This document shows positions 17,265-26,596 of a stretch of 64,000 nucleotides of DNA, in pieces. The stretch is taken from the NCBI GenBank assembly GCA_029866155.1, contig JARWZW010000013.1, positions 145,487 through 209,486 of the forward strand, written 5' to 3'. Source of the DNA: Caulobacter sp. (GTDB lineage: Bacteria; Pseudomonadota; Alphaproteobacteria; Caulobacterales; Caulobacteraceae). Both the position numbers and the translations under genes were made by a program. A model generated the notes under the pieces. That model worked only from the letters and a program-made list of their open reading frames with translations. It was not told the DNA's origin and ran no database searches. Each line of letters begins with the position of its first letter. Positions within the stretch are counted from its first letter, which is position 1.

Positions 17265-18131
17265 TCAAACCGCGATGGGGGCCTTGATGGCGGGGTGGGC
17301 CTGATAGTTCCGGATCTGGAAGTCGGAAAGTTCAAAGGCGAACAGATCTGTCTTGTCGGCCAGGTCCATGGTCGGGAAGTCCATGGGCTGGCGGGACAGC
17401 TGCTCCCGGGCCTGGTCGATATGGTTCAGATAGAGATGGGCGTCGCCGAAGCTGTGGACGAACTCGCCGGGCTGCAGGCCGGTGACTTTCGCCACCATCA
17501 GGGTCAGCAGGGCGTACGAAGCGATGTTGAAGGGCACGCCCAGGAAGACATCGGCGCTGCGCTGGTAGAGCTGGCAGCTGAGCCGGCCCTCGGCCACGAA
17601 GAACTGGAACAGGCAGTGACAGGGCGGCAGGGCCATGTCGTCGACATCGGCCGGGTTCCAGGCGCTGACGATATGGCGGCGGCTGTTGGGGTTTTCCTTC
17701 AGGCTTTTCACCACGGCGCTGATCTGGTCGATCACCCGGCCGTCCGGCGCCGTCCAGCTGCGCCATTGCTTGCCATAGACCGGCCCTAGATCGCCGCTGG
17801 CGTCGGCCCATTCGTCCCAGATGCTGACCCCGTGATCTTTCAGATAGGCGATGTTGGTGTCGCCCCTGAGGAACCAGAGGAGCTCGACGATGATCGATCT
17901 GAGGTGCAGCTTCTTGGTGGTCAGAAGCGGAAAACCTTTCGCCAGGTCAAAGCGGATCTGGCGACCGAAGACGCCAAGCGTGCCCGTGCCGGTCCGGTCG
18001 CCGCGCTGCACCCCATTGGCGAGGATGTCGGCCAGTAGTCCGAGAAACTGCTGTTCCGGATGGGCGTCGCCGTCCCGGGCGGCAAGGGTCGCCAAATCGG
18101 TCGAGGCGGGGCAGTCGAGGGGAGGGGGCAA
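17265..18131 (-). CDS. thyA: Thymidylate synthase (ThyA type)
   Basis: 288 residues from a TTG at 18131 preceded by GGAGA. The family core begins at [14 protein letters not shown], with [11 protein letters not shown] (dUMP-binding Arg), [16 protein letters not shown], the catalytic Cys171 in [30 protein letters not shown] and [10 protein letters not shown]. It makes dTMP from dUMP with methylenetetrahydrofolate. The first 25 residues are non-homologous, so a later TTG start is possible. Confidence 0.96.
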   Translation of the reverse strand: MPPPLDCPASTDLATLAARDGDAHPEQQFLGLLADILANGVQRGDRTGTGTLGVFGRQIRFDLAKGFPLLTTKKLHLRSIIVELLWFLRGDTNIAYLKDHGVSIWDEWADASGDLGPVYGKQWRSWTAPDGRVIDQISAVVKSLKENPNSRRHIVSAWNPADVDDMALPPCHCLFQFFVAEGRLSCQLYQRSADVFLGVPFNIASYALLTLMVAKVTGLQPGEFVHSFGDAHLYLNHIDQAREQLSRQPMDFPTMDLADKTDLFAFELSDFQIRNYQAHPAIKAPIAV

Positions 18132-18211
18132 GGGAGCGTCTCCAGGGAGCGTCAGACTGGGCCGATTCTCTGGGTGATGGGGCCTGGGTCCGATCGCCGG
18201 ACTTTAGCGGA

Positions 18212-18766
18212 CTATCCGGCGAAACCGCCAGCAGCGAGATAGACCAGTTCTTCCGGCGAAGAGTCTCGTCCGAGCGGCAGGTTTCGATGCGGAAACCGGC
18301 CGAAGCGGGCGATCAGGTCGCGGTGCATGACCGCAAACCGCAAGAGATCCTGATCGCCGGTTTCGTCGACCAGGCCCTGGATCAGGCCGATACAGAGATC
18401 CTGGTCACCCAGGTCTTCGGAATGTTCGAAGGGCAGATAGAAGAAGAGGCGCAGGCTGGCGGAGACCTGCTGGTCGAACTCCAGGGTCAGGGCCTTGCGG
18501 GCGATCGAGCGGGCCTTGCCGTCGGTGGCGAAGGCATGTCCCGATCCCCGCCAGAGATTGCGGGGAAACTGGTCCAGCAGAATCAGCAGGGCCAGACAGC
18601 CCTCCGCGGACGATTGCCAGTCATCATAGTCGCCGCGAGCGGCGGCGAGATGCACCGGTTCAAACCTCAGCCGGATCGCCTCGTCGAAACGGGCGTCCTT
18701 CTTGAACCACTTGGCGCTCCCGGCTGCAGACCAGTAGCTGACGACATCATTGGGATGAGCAGGCAT
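18212..18766 (-). CDS. DUF924 family protein
   Basis: 184 residues of predicted all-helical, TPR-like fold. Typical family motifs are VVSYWSAAGSAKWFKKDARFD, LALLILLDQFPRNLWRGS, FYLPFEHSEDLGDQD and FGRFPHRNLPLGRDSSPEE. Its biochemical role is not established. It is a single gene, separated by 80 bp from thyA on the same strand. Confidence 0.88.
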   Translation of the reverse strand: MPAHPNDVVSYWSAAGSAKWFKKDARFDEAIRLRFEPVHLAAARGDYDDWQSSAEGCLALLILLDQFPRNLWRGSGHAFATDGKARSIARKALTLEFDQQVSASLRLFFYLPFEHSEDLGDQDLCIGLIQGLVDETGDQDLLRFAVMHRDLIARFGRFPHRNLPLGRDSSPEELVYLAAGGFAG

Positions 18767-18888
18767 GGACCAAACCTGCCGTCTGCTGTCATTCCGTTCA
18801 AGTCCGGTTCAGGTTAACAATATCATCTTGCACCGATGAAAGGACGAGCCGCGCCAGAAGGGGCGGGACTCGCGCAGGGGAGTGAACC

Positions 18889-19755
18889 ATGAGAACGGTG
18901 ATTGTTGCGGCGGCGACGGCGGCGATGCTGCTTGGCGTTTCCAGTGCGGCCCTGGCGGCTGGCGGCCAGGACAAGGAAGCAGCCCAGGCCTCGTCTGGCG
19001 GCCAGTCCAATTCCGGCGCCAAGGCGCCTCGGGAAAACGCCAAGGGCGGACAGGGCGGCGGCGACCGCCAGAGGCCTAATCGTGAACCCCGCGCCGGCGG
19101 CCAGAACCCTGGTCAAAATCCCGGCCAGAACCAGGGCCAGAACCAGGGCAAGAGTCCCGGCCAGGGGCGCGGCCAGAATGGTGGCGGCAACGGCGTGGAC
19201 GACGGTCAGCCCCGCGGCGACCGCATGCCGTCCCAGTTCGGAAAGGGCGGCGCCGGTGGCGGCGGTGACGACCGGGGTCGTCTTGAACGACGCGACAACG
19301 GCGAACGGGACCGGGATCGTGATCTTCGCGACCGTCCTGACCAGCGGGGCGACCGCGACCGGGCCGGCGATCACCGTCCAGGGGCCGGTCATGGCGACAA
19401 CGACCGGCGCGACAACCGTGACGTCCGGCGGCCCGGAGAGGGCAAGCAGCTGCGGGCCCGGGACAACAATCGGCGCTGGCACAATCCGCGCGACTGGCGT
19501 CCCAGCTACCGGGCGCCGCGCCGCTTCAAGGTCGGGGTCTATATCCGTCCCCGCGGGTGGTACGCCCGCACCTGGCGGTACGGCGATTTCCTGCCTTTTG
19601 GCTGGTACGGCTCCAGCTACTATCTCAACCACTATCAGTACGGGCTGCCCATGGCCTCGATCGGTACGGAGTGGGTCCGGGTCGGCGATGACGCCTATCT
19701 GGTCGATGTATGGTCCGGCCGGATCCTGACCATCTATTACGGCGTCTTCTGGTAG
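18889..19755 (+). CDS. RcnB family secreted protein
   Basis: 288 residues. A Sec signal peptide (about 1-23, ending ALAA) precedes about 180 residues of low complexity: first Gly/Gln/Asn repeats (GQNPGQNPGQNQGQNQG), then an Asp/Arg-rich tract. The C-terminal 80 residues match the RcnB domain (YYLNHYQYGLPMASIGTEWV, DDAYLVDVWSGRIL). RcnB in E. coli is periplasmic and affects nickel and cobalt homeostasis. Whether this Arg/Asp-rich version binds metal is unknown. An AGGGGAG site precedes the ATG and a strong terminator follows. Confidence 0.82.
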   Translation: MRTVIVAAATAAMLLGVSSAALAAGGQDKEAAQASSGGQSNSGAKAPRENAKGGQGGGDRQRPNREPRAGGQNPGQNPGQNQGQNQGKSPGQGRGQNGGGNGVDDGQPRGDRMPSQFGKGGAGGGGDDRGRLERRDNGERDRDRDLRDRPDQRGDRDRAGDHRPGAGHGDNDRRDNRDVRRPGEGKQLRARDNNRRWHNPRDWRPSYRAPRRFKVGVYIRPRGWYARTWRYGDFLPFGWYGSSYYLNHYQYGLPMASIGTEWVRVGDDAYLVDVWSGRILTIYYGVFW

Positions 19756-19778
19756 GCCGGGACCTGCGGCCTCAACAG

Positions 19779-19808
19779 GGCCCCGGAGGCGACTCCGGGG
19801 CCTTTTTT
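19779..19808 (+). terminator. Rho-independent terminator after the RcnB gene
   Basis: A 10-bp stem (GGCCCCGGAG/CTCCGGGGCC) with a GCGA loop is followed directly by six Ts, 23 bp after the RcnB-family stop. Confidence 0.92.
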
Positions 19809-19919
19809 GCGCGCTGGCCGCCCCCTGCCTTGACGGGCGGGTAAATTTCCGCTCGATAGCCGGGCTTTGCTGCACCGCCGTTGCGCGGGCACGGCCCAAA
19901 CAGACTGTCCGGAGATTAA

Positions 19920-20942
<1,023 letters not shown>

Positions 20943-20978
20943 TCCAGCTTTGCTGCAAAGCAAACTGGAGCCTCGACC

Positions 20979-21407
20979 TTGAACCGACGTTCTGCCGCTG
21001 CCGCCGCCCTGGCGGCAGGGGCTCTCTTCGCCCTCTGGTCTCCCGCCCGGGCGGCGCCGGACGCCCCCGTGGACCTGTCCGGCGTCGAGGTGGCGGCCGA
21101 CCTGGCCGTTCGCCTGACCGTGGCCCTCGCCGGGGACATGACGGAACAGACCTATATCACCAGCGCCCCCTCGATGCTGAACTGCGGCGGCGCCCAGTTC
21201 CGCTTCCAGCAGGGCGAGGCCCGCAGCTGCTGGGTCTGGACCCGGCGAAAGAAGCCGGTCCTGCTGGCGGCCCAGTCCAATGGACGCTACGGCCTGGACT
21301 GGAAGGTGTCCTGGACCGGCTGCGAACCGATCGACAGCGGCGCAGTCTGCCGTCTGACGCCGGAGGCGGAAACCCTTGTCTCGGCGACCATTTCCCGGCT
21401 GCGATAG
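20979..21407 (+). CDS. Small secreted protein of unknown function
   Basis: 142 residues from a TTG at 20979 preceded by CTGGAG. A clear Sec signal peptide (about 1-26, ending ARAAP) is followed by a 115-residue domain with four cysteines (in LNCGGAQ, RSCWVW, TGCEPI and AVCRLT), suggesting two periplasmic disulfides. I do not recognise the family. It lies 36 bp after ilvC and 18 bp before the deoxyribosyltransferase-like gene, so it may be in the same transcript. Confidence 0.7.
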   Translation: MNRRSAAAAALAAGALFALWSPARAAPDAPVDLSGVEVAADLAVRLTVALAGDMTEQTYITSAPSMLNCGGAQFRFQQGEARSCWVWTRRKKPVLLAAQSNGRYGLDWKVSWTGCEPIDSGAVCRLTPEAETLVSATISRLR

Positions 21408-21425
21408 CGGGTTCAGGGCCCAGCC

Positions 21426-21989
21426 ATGCGCGCCATAGCCAACCTTTATCTGGGCGGGCCGGACGACCTCTATCCGGAGGCCGCTCAACTGCGAAAACGG
21501 CAGAGGCTGCTGGCTGAAGGACGGGGCTTTTCCGTCCTGGCGCCTTTGCCGCTGGGGCCATCCCAGGATGATCACAGCGAACTGACGGCCCGGGCCCTCT
21601 ATGCCGAACGTCTGGCCCGCCTCCGCCGGGCGGATGCCGGCATCATCAACCTGACGCCCTTTCGCGGCCCTGGCGCCGATGCCGGGGCGGCCTTCGAGAT
21701 GGGTGTTCTGGCCGGCCGGTCCCGGCCGGTCATGGCCTGGATCAACCTGGCCGACGAGATGGAGGCGGAGTACCGCGAACGGGTCGATGGCTGGATGGGC
21801 TCACGCCTGGACGAAAGCGGCGTCCTGCGAGACGGCGAGGATTGCGAGATCGAGGATTTCGGCCTTCCGGAGGCCTCCCTGCTCTGGGCGGAGGCCCGGC
21901 GCCTGTTCGTCATCGTGACGGACGATCCGCTTTCGGATCTGACAGGCTTCGAGATGTGTCTGGACGCCCTGCGGCTCTACGCCGACTGA
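21426..21989 (+). CDS. Nucleoside 2-deoxyribosyltransferase-like protein
   Basis: 187 residues. The flavodoxin-like fold and motifs of the family are visible: NLYLGGPDDLYPEA near the start, then DAGIINLTPFRGPGADAGAAFEMG with the presumed catalytic Glu91. Classical members exchange bases on deoxynucleosides. Relatives hydrolyse the N-glycosidic bond, so either activity is possible. Its end overlaps the convergent radical SAM gene by 13 bp. Confidence 0.78.
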   Translation: MRAIANLYLGGPDDLYPEAAQLRKRQRLLAEGRGFSVLAPLPLGPSQDDHSELTARALYAERLARLRRADAGIINLTPFRGPGADAGAAFEMGVLAGRSRPVMAWINLADEMEAEYRERVDGWMGSRLDESGVLRDGEDCEIEDFGLPEASLLWAEARRLFVIVTDDPLSDLTGFEMCLDALRLYAD

Positions 21990-23011
21990 AGCCGCCGCAT
22001 CTGGCGCTGTGACCGGAGGTCTGCGGCGATGGCCGCAAGCTGCTGTTCGAACAGCCGGTCGCATCCGATACAGGGGTTTTCATAGGGACGGCCCTTGGGG
22101 GTCAGGGTCTGGGAGAGCTTGCGGAAGCTGTCCCGATCAATCCCCAGGGTTTCGCCCGCCTCGCCGGGATCGCCGCGATTCAGGGCCTCGAAGGCGGGGT
22201 GGCCGCGCAGGCCGTCGAGAATCTCCAGCAGGGGTTCCTCGGTCAGGTTGCCGATCGGGGCGCCGGTCTTCAGACAACAGGGGAAGACATCACCATTGGG
22301 CTCGATGGCCACTTCGCTGCCGACGGCGCGGTAGTCGAGGAAAGACCGGGCGCCGGAATGGCGGGCGCAGAAATTGGTGTTCCAGTCGGCGGTGGACAGA
22401 TCATTGGTCCAGGCCCGGCCGCGCGGCCAGAGCTCGCCGATCCAGCGGCCAGGTTCGGCGCCGAAATACAGATAGGTCGGGCCTTCAACAGGCGGGGACT
22501 TGCCGGCGCCCAGCTTGACCTGGCTGACGCCCATGCGCGCCATCATGGCGTCGATCTTTTCCGCCAGCTTCGCCTGACGGGCGTCGGTCATGCCGACGTG
22601 GTAGCTGTCGAAGCCGGAAATGGCGATGCCGCTGACCCCGCGACTGAGCATGGCTTCGAGATGGGTTTCGTTCAGCCGGTCGCCCGTGGTCTGGATATGG
22701 ATCTTCGGGCGCAGATCCGGCGTCCAGCGCGTCTGGACCGCCTCGAGCACCGGATAGAAGATCCGCTGCCGAAACCCTTCCAGCAGCACTTCGCCGCCGG
22801 CCAGGATCAGACGGCCGGGCTGGCGGGCGCCGTCCTGGTCGAGATACCCGAAGTCGTCGGGCAGGTTCGCGATGACCCCGGCCCAGGCCTGTTCGCCCTC
22901 GGTCAGGACCTGGTCCAGCGCCCCCCGGACATAGGGTCGGAACCGGTCATCGTAGCAATGGGTGCAGCGGCGATGACAGGCCCAGGACAGGACCCAGTAG
23001 ACAGATTCCAT
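21977..23011 (-). CDS. Radical SAM/SPASM domain protein
   Basis: 344 residues from the ATG at 23011, preceded by GGAG; a TTG at 23035 is a poorer start. The radical SAM cluster motif is C12-X3-C16-X2-C19 (ACHRRCTHCYDD). A C-terminal SPASM-like region has cysteines in VFPCCLKTG and NPCIGCDRLF that would bind an auxiliary Fe-S cluster. SPASM proteins usually modify peptides or act as sulfatase-maturating or dehydrogenase enzymes. No precursor peptide is obvious in the neighbourhood. Substrate unknown. Confidence 0.82.
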   Translation of the reverse strand: MESVYWVLSWACHRRCTHCYDDRFRPYVRGALDQVLTEGEQAWAGVIANLPDDFGYLDQDGARQPGRLILAGGEVLLEGFRQRIFYPVLEAVQTRWTPDLRPKIHIQTTGDRLNETHLEAMLSRGVSGIAISGFDSYHVGMTDARQAKLAEKIDAMMARMGVSQVKLGAGKSPPVEGPTYLYFGAEPGRWIGELWPRGRAWTNDLSTADWNTNFCARHSGARSFLDYRAVGSEVAIEPNGDVFPCCLKTGAPIGNLTEEPLLEILDGLRGHPAFEALNRGDPGEAGETLGIDRDSFRKLSQTLTPKGRPYENPCIGCDRLFEQQLAAIAADLRSQRQMRRLQSA

Positions 23012-23095
23012 GGACCGACTCCGCAAGGCCGCCAAATCTAGCCCGAAGGGTGATCACGGTAAGTCGAATTCGACGTCAACCGCCCGTGACCGGCC

Positions 23096-23836
23096 TCAGG
23101 CTGCCCAGCCCAGAGCCTCGTCCCCGCGCAGGATGGCCTCGACTTCCGGCGTGTGTTTGGGGCCGGTCCTGGGGTGCAGCACCAGGGCCGGCAGCAGGAC
23201 CAGGGGCGCGCGGCCGGTCTTGACCGCCCGGACGATGACCCGCTTGGCCGGCGTATCGGCAAAGGGCTGGATCGGTCGGATGCGGAAGGATCCCGCCTTG
23301 GCGCCCAGCAGGGCCAGCAGGTCCGCCAGCCGGTCGGCGCGATGTATGATGGTCAGGCTTCCGCCCTGGCGTACCGACTTCAGCAGAAAGCCTGTCCAGG
23401 CGGCCAGTCCGCCATCGGCCATCCAGGCCCCGGCCTTGGCCGGCGCGGGACCGCGAAGGGCGGCGGGGTCGTCAAAGAAGGGCGGGTTTGACAGGGCGGC
23501 GTCGAAGCTTTCCAGGCCCAGGGCCTTGAAACCGGACTCCACCTCTCCGCCGATTATGGCCACCCGGTCGCCGAGGTCGTTGTCCCGGACGTTTTGTCGC
23601 GCCAGGTCAGCCGCCGCTCCGTCGCGTTCCAGACCGGTGAACTGGCTGTCCTGGCGCCGCCATGCCGCCGACAGGAGGGCGGCGCCGACGCCGCAGCCGG
23701 CCTCGATCACCCGTTGGCCGGGGGCTGAATCACAGGCTGCCGCCAGCAATGCGGCGTCCAGGCCAGCGCGATAGCCACGGCTCGGCTGTCGCAACGAGAC
23801 GCGTCCATTGAGCAATCGATCCTGCGTCTGATCCAT
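23096..23836 (-). CDS. tRNA1(Val) adenine-N6 methyltransferase-like (TrmN6/YfiC)
   Basis: 246 residues from the ATG at 23836. The class I SAM-dependent fold shows VIEAGCGVGAALLSAA (motif I) and the N6-adenine/amino methylase motif SNPPFF (about 123-128). The start RLLNGRVSLRQPSRGYRAGLD is characteristic of the TrmN6 group, which methylates A37 of tRNA1(Val). It is divergent from the polyprenyl synthase gene. Confidence 0.85.
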   Translation of the reverse strand: MDQTQDRLLNGRVSLRQPSRGYRAGLDAALLAAACDSAPGQRVIEAGCGVGAALLSAAWRRQDSQFTGLERDGAAADLARQNVRDNDLGDRVAIIGGEVESGFKALGLESFDAALSNPPFFDDPAALRGPAPAKAGAWMADGGLAAWTGFLLKSVRQGGSLTIIHRADRLADLLALLGAKAGSFRIRPIQPFADTPAKRVIVRAVKTGRAPLVLLPALVLHPRTGPKHTPEVEAILRGDEALGWAA

Positions 23837-23920
23837 TCCGGTCAATCGACGCCTTGTGCTAGTCCTTGGCCTGACCTATCCCGGCGCCTTGAGGGCCGCA
23901 ACAGGCGGAACGACGACCAG

Positions 23921-24952
23921 ATGAAACAGGAGCAGCAGGTTTTGGACGCAGTCACCGCCGCCGCAGACCGCCCGGCCGCGTCCGTCGACCTGCTCGTGGC
24001 CCTGGGGACGCCGGACATGGCCGGGGTCAATGCCCTGATCTCGGCGCGGATGCAGAGCCCGGTCGCCGTCATCCCCGCCCTGGCCGATCACCTTATCAAT
24101 GCCGGGGGCAAGCGCCTGCGCCCCCTTCTGACCGTTGCGGCGGCCCGGCTGGCCGGCGCGACCGACGACGCCTGCCAGAAACTGGCGGCGGCGGTCGAGT
24201 TCATCCACACCGCCACGCTGCTGCATGACGATGTGATCGATTCCTCGCAGCTGCGCCGCGGCAAGGTTGCGGCCCATCTGATCTGGGGCGCCCCGTCCAG
24301 CGTGCTGGTCGGGGATTTCCTGTTCGCCCGGTCCTTCGAGCTGATGGTCGAGGCGGGGTCCCTGCGGGCCCTGGACATCCTGGCCAAGGCGGCCGGGGTG
24401 ATCAGCGAGGGCGAGGTGCTGCAGCTGACCCGGGCCCATGACCTGAACCTGGCCAAGGAAGTCTATCTCGAGATCATCCGGGCCAAGACAGCCGAGCTGT
24501 TTGCCGCCGCCGCTGAAGCGGGCGCGGTCAGCGCCGGTGCGCCGGACGAGCAGCAGCGGGCGATGCGCAGCTATGGGCTGAACCTCGGCCTGGCCTTCCA
24601 GCTTTCGGATGACGCCCTGGACTATGGCGGCCTCACAGAGGACCTGGGCAAGAACGCCGGCGACGACTTCCGGGAGGGCAAGGCGACGCTGCCCCTGCTG
24701 CTGGCCATCGCCGCGACCGGGGCGGACGAGGCGGCCTTCTGGGAGCGCACCATCGGACGCCGCGAGCAGTCTGACGCCGATTTCCGGCGCGCCCAGGACC
24801 TGATCCGCCAGACCGGCGCCGGGGCGGCGACTCTTCAGCTGGCGGCCGAGTTTGCGTCCGAGGCCAAGTCGGCTCTGGTCTGCATGCCAGCAGGCGACTG
24901 GCGGACAGCGCTGGAAGACCTTGCTGATTTTGCCGTCAGCCGCCGGGCCTGA
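23921..24952 (+). CDS. ispB: Polyprenyl (octaprenyl/decaprenyl) diphosphate synthase
   Basis: 343 residues, trans-isoprenyl diphosphate synthase. The two aspartate-rich motifs are LLHDDVIDSS and LSDDALDYGG, with GGKRLRPLL upstream and GNAGDDFREGKATLPLLL downstream. It extends farnesyl diphosphate to the side chain of ubiquinone. The chain length cannot be read from sequence alone; Caulobacterales generally make Q10. Confidence 0.92.
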   Translation: MKQEQQVLDAVTAAADRPAASVDLLVALGTPDMAGVNALISARMQSPVAVIPALADHLINAGGKRLRPLLTVAAARLAGATDDACQKLAAAVEFIHTATLLHDDVIDSSQLRRGKVAAHLIWGAPSSVLVGDFLFARSFELMVEAGSLRALDILAKAAGVISEGEVLQLTRAHDLNLAKEVYLEIIRAKTAELFAAAAEAGAVSAGAPDEQQRAMRSYGLNLGLAFQLSDDALDYGGLTEDLGKNAGDDFREGKATLPLLLAIAATGADEAAFWERTIGRREQSDADFRRAQDLIRQTGAGAATLQLAAEFASEAKSALVCMPAGDWRTALEDLADFAVSRRA

Positions 24953-24962
24953 GACCGGCGCC

Positions 24963-25916
24963 TTGAGGCAAGGCCCCGCGTCATCGCGCATCCTGGTCAT
25001 CAAACTCTCGGCCCTGGGCGATTTCATCCAGGCGACGGGGCCCATGAAGGCCATCCGCGCTCACCATCCGGACGCCCATATCACCCTGCTGACCACGGCG
25101 CCGTTCGAGGCCATGGCCCGCGCAACCGGCTGGTTCGACGAGGTCTGGACCCATGGCCGGCCGGCCTGGTCTGATCTGCCGGCGGTGGCGCGGTTGCTGT
25201 GGCGGCTCCGGAAGGGCCGGTTCGAGCGGGTCTATGATCTCCAGACCCAGAGCCGGACCGTTCGCTACTTCCAGCTGATGTGGCCGAACCGTCCGGCCTG
25301 GTCGGGCAATGCCCCGGGCGCCGCGTTTGAATACAGCGGCCCTGCCCGGGACCGCCTGCATGTTCAGGACAGCCAGCGCAATCAGCTCGCCCTTGCAGGG
25401 CTGACCGATGTTCCGCCGCCGGACGTCGCCTGGCTGACGGGGCAGGGGCGGTTTGGCCTGCCGGACCGGTTCGCCCTTCTGGTTCCGGGCGGCGCGCCGC
25501 ACCGGCCGGCCAAGCGCTGGCCGGCGGCTCTGTATGGCCGGTTGGCGGTTGATCTGGCCAGGGCCGGCGTCACGCCGGTCGTCCTGGGCCATGGTCCGGA
25601 AGAAGAGGCTCTGGCAGCGGAAATCCTTGCGGCGGAGCCTTCCGCCATAAGCCTGGTCGGCAGGACCCACTATGGCGATATCGCCGATCTGGGGCGGATG
25701 GCGCGGCTTCTGGTCGGCAATGACACGGGCCCGGTCCATGTGGCCGTAGCGGCCGGTTGTCCCGGGGTCGTGCTGTTTTCGCAGGACAGCAATCCAGACC
25801 TCAGCGCACCCCGGCCTGTGCGGCCGGATCAGCGGGTGGAGATCCTGAGACAGGATGACCTGAGAGACCTGTCTGTCGAGGCTGTCTGGGCGGAAACGGG
25901 CCTGCACCAGGTTTAG
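24963..25916 (+). CDS. Glycosyltransferase family 9 (heptosyltransferase-like)
   Basis: 317 residues from a TTG at 24963, placed 10 bp after the preceding stop and just before the conserved start RILVIKLSALGDFIQATGPM. An open frame continues upstream into ispB but is not needed. Further GT9 signatures are ALLVPGGAPHRPAKRWP (sugar-nucleotide binding) and LVGNDTGPVHVAVAAGCP. GT9 enzymes add heptose or related sugars to the LPS core on the cytoplasmic face of the inner membrane. Confidence 0.88.
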   Translation: MRQGPASSRILVIKLSALGDFIQATGPMKAIRAHHPDAHITLLTTAPFEAMARATGWFDEVWTHGRPAWSDLPAVARLLWRLRKGRFERVYDLQTQSRTVRYFQLMWPNRPAWSGNAPGAAFEYSGPARDRLHVQDSQRNQLALAGLTDVPPPDVAWLTGQGRFGLPDRFALLVPGGAPHRPAKRWPAALYGRLAVDLARAGVTPVVLGHGPEEEALAAEILAAEPSAISLVGRTHYGDIADLGRMARLLVGNDTGPVHVAVAAGCPGVVLFSQDSNPDLSAPRPVRPDQRVEILRQDDLRDLSVEAVWAETGLHQV

Positions 25917-26025
25917 GCTTGGGCGCGCGGGTTCGGGCTGTTCCAACCGGATGATGATGGAGCCATCTCGACAGGCGGGGTGTTAATGATCATCTAGACC
26001 GTGACCTTGCCGAGGAGCGACCGCC

Positions 26026-26427
26026 ATGATCCGCCTGATCCTGAATCTGCTGTGGTTCTTTTTCGGAGGCTGGCTTTCAGGCCTGCTGTGGCTGCTGGGC
26101 GGGGCGATCCTCGCCCTCACCATTGTCGGACTTCCCTATACCTTTGCGGCCTGGCGTATCGCCAGCTTCAGCTTCTGGCCGTTCGGGCGGGAGGTGGTGA
26201 GCCGGGAACTGGTCAGCGGGGAACGCGACATCGGAACAGGCCCGTTGGGCCTGATCCTGAACATCATCTGGTTCATCTTCGCCGGCTGGTACATCGCCCT
26301 CAGCCATCTGCTGATCGCCGTGGCCGAGTTCGTGACAATCATCGGCATTCCGTTTGCCCTGAAGGACCTGCAGCTGGCGGGCCTGGCTCTGGCGCCGATC
26401 GGCAAGACGGTGGTGGAAAAGCGCTGA
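26026..26427 (+). CDS. YccF domain-containing inner-membrane protein
   Basis: 133 residues with two repeated YccF units, each beginning LILNLLWFFFGGW or LILNIIWFIFAGW and ending with GLPYTFAAWR or GIPFALKDLQ. About four membrane segments. Function is unknown in the family. It stands alone between unrelated genes. Confidence 0.88.
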   Translation: MIRLILNLLWFFFGGWLSGLLWLLGGAILALTIVGLPYTFAAWRIASFSFWPFGREVVSRELVSGERDIGTGPLGLILNIIWFIFAGWYIALSHLLIAVAEFVTIIGIPFALKDLQLAGLALAPIGKTVVEKR

Positions 26428-26596
26428 CCGGAGCCGGTTAACCCTGACGGGCAGATGCGCCTTGACGGATCTGCAATTGAGCAGATGCTATTTCGGGTCA
26501 GGCATCATGAATGCGGTCGAGGCCTTGGGATCAGTCTTGGCCGTGTTCAGCCCCTTGTGTGCCCCGTAGCGTAACCTGGTCCCGAGTAAACAGCGT

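Noticed and set aside
15616..17268. 550-codon open frame on the minus strand
   Set aside because: It runs antisense through the dehydrogenase gene and out of frame through folA. In GC-rich DNA such long shadow frames are common, and the sequence is of Arg/Gly/Pro-rich low-complexity type.
18798..19899. 358-codon minus frame over the RcnB gene
   Set aside because: A shadow of the RcnB-family gene. The plus strand has the signal peptide, ribosome-binding site and terminator.
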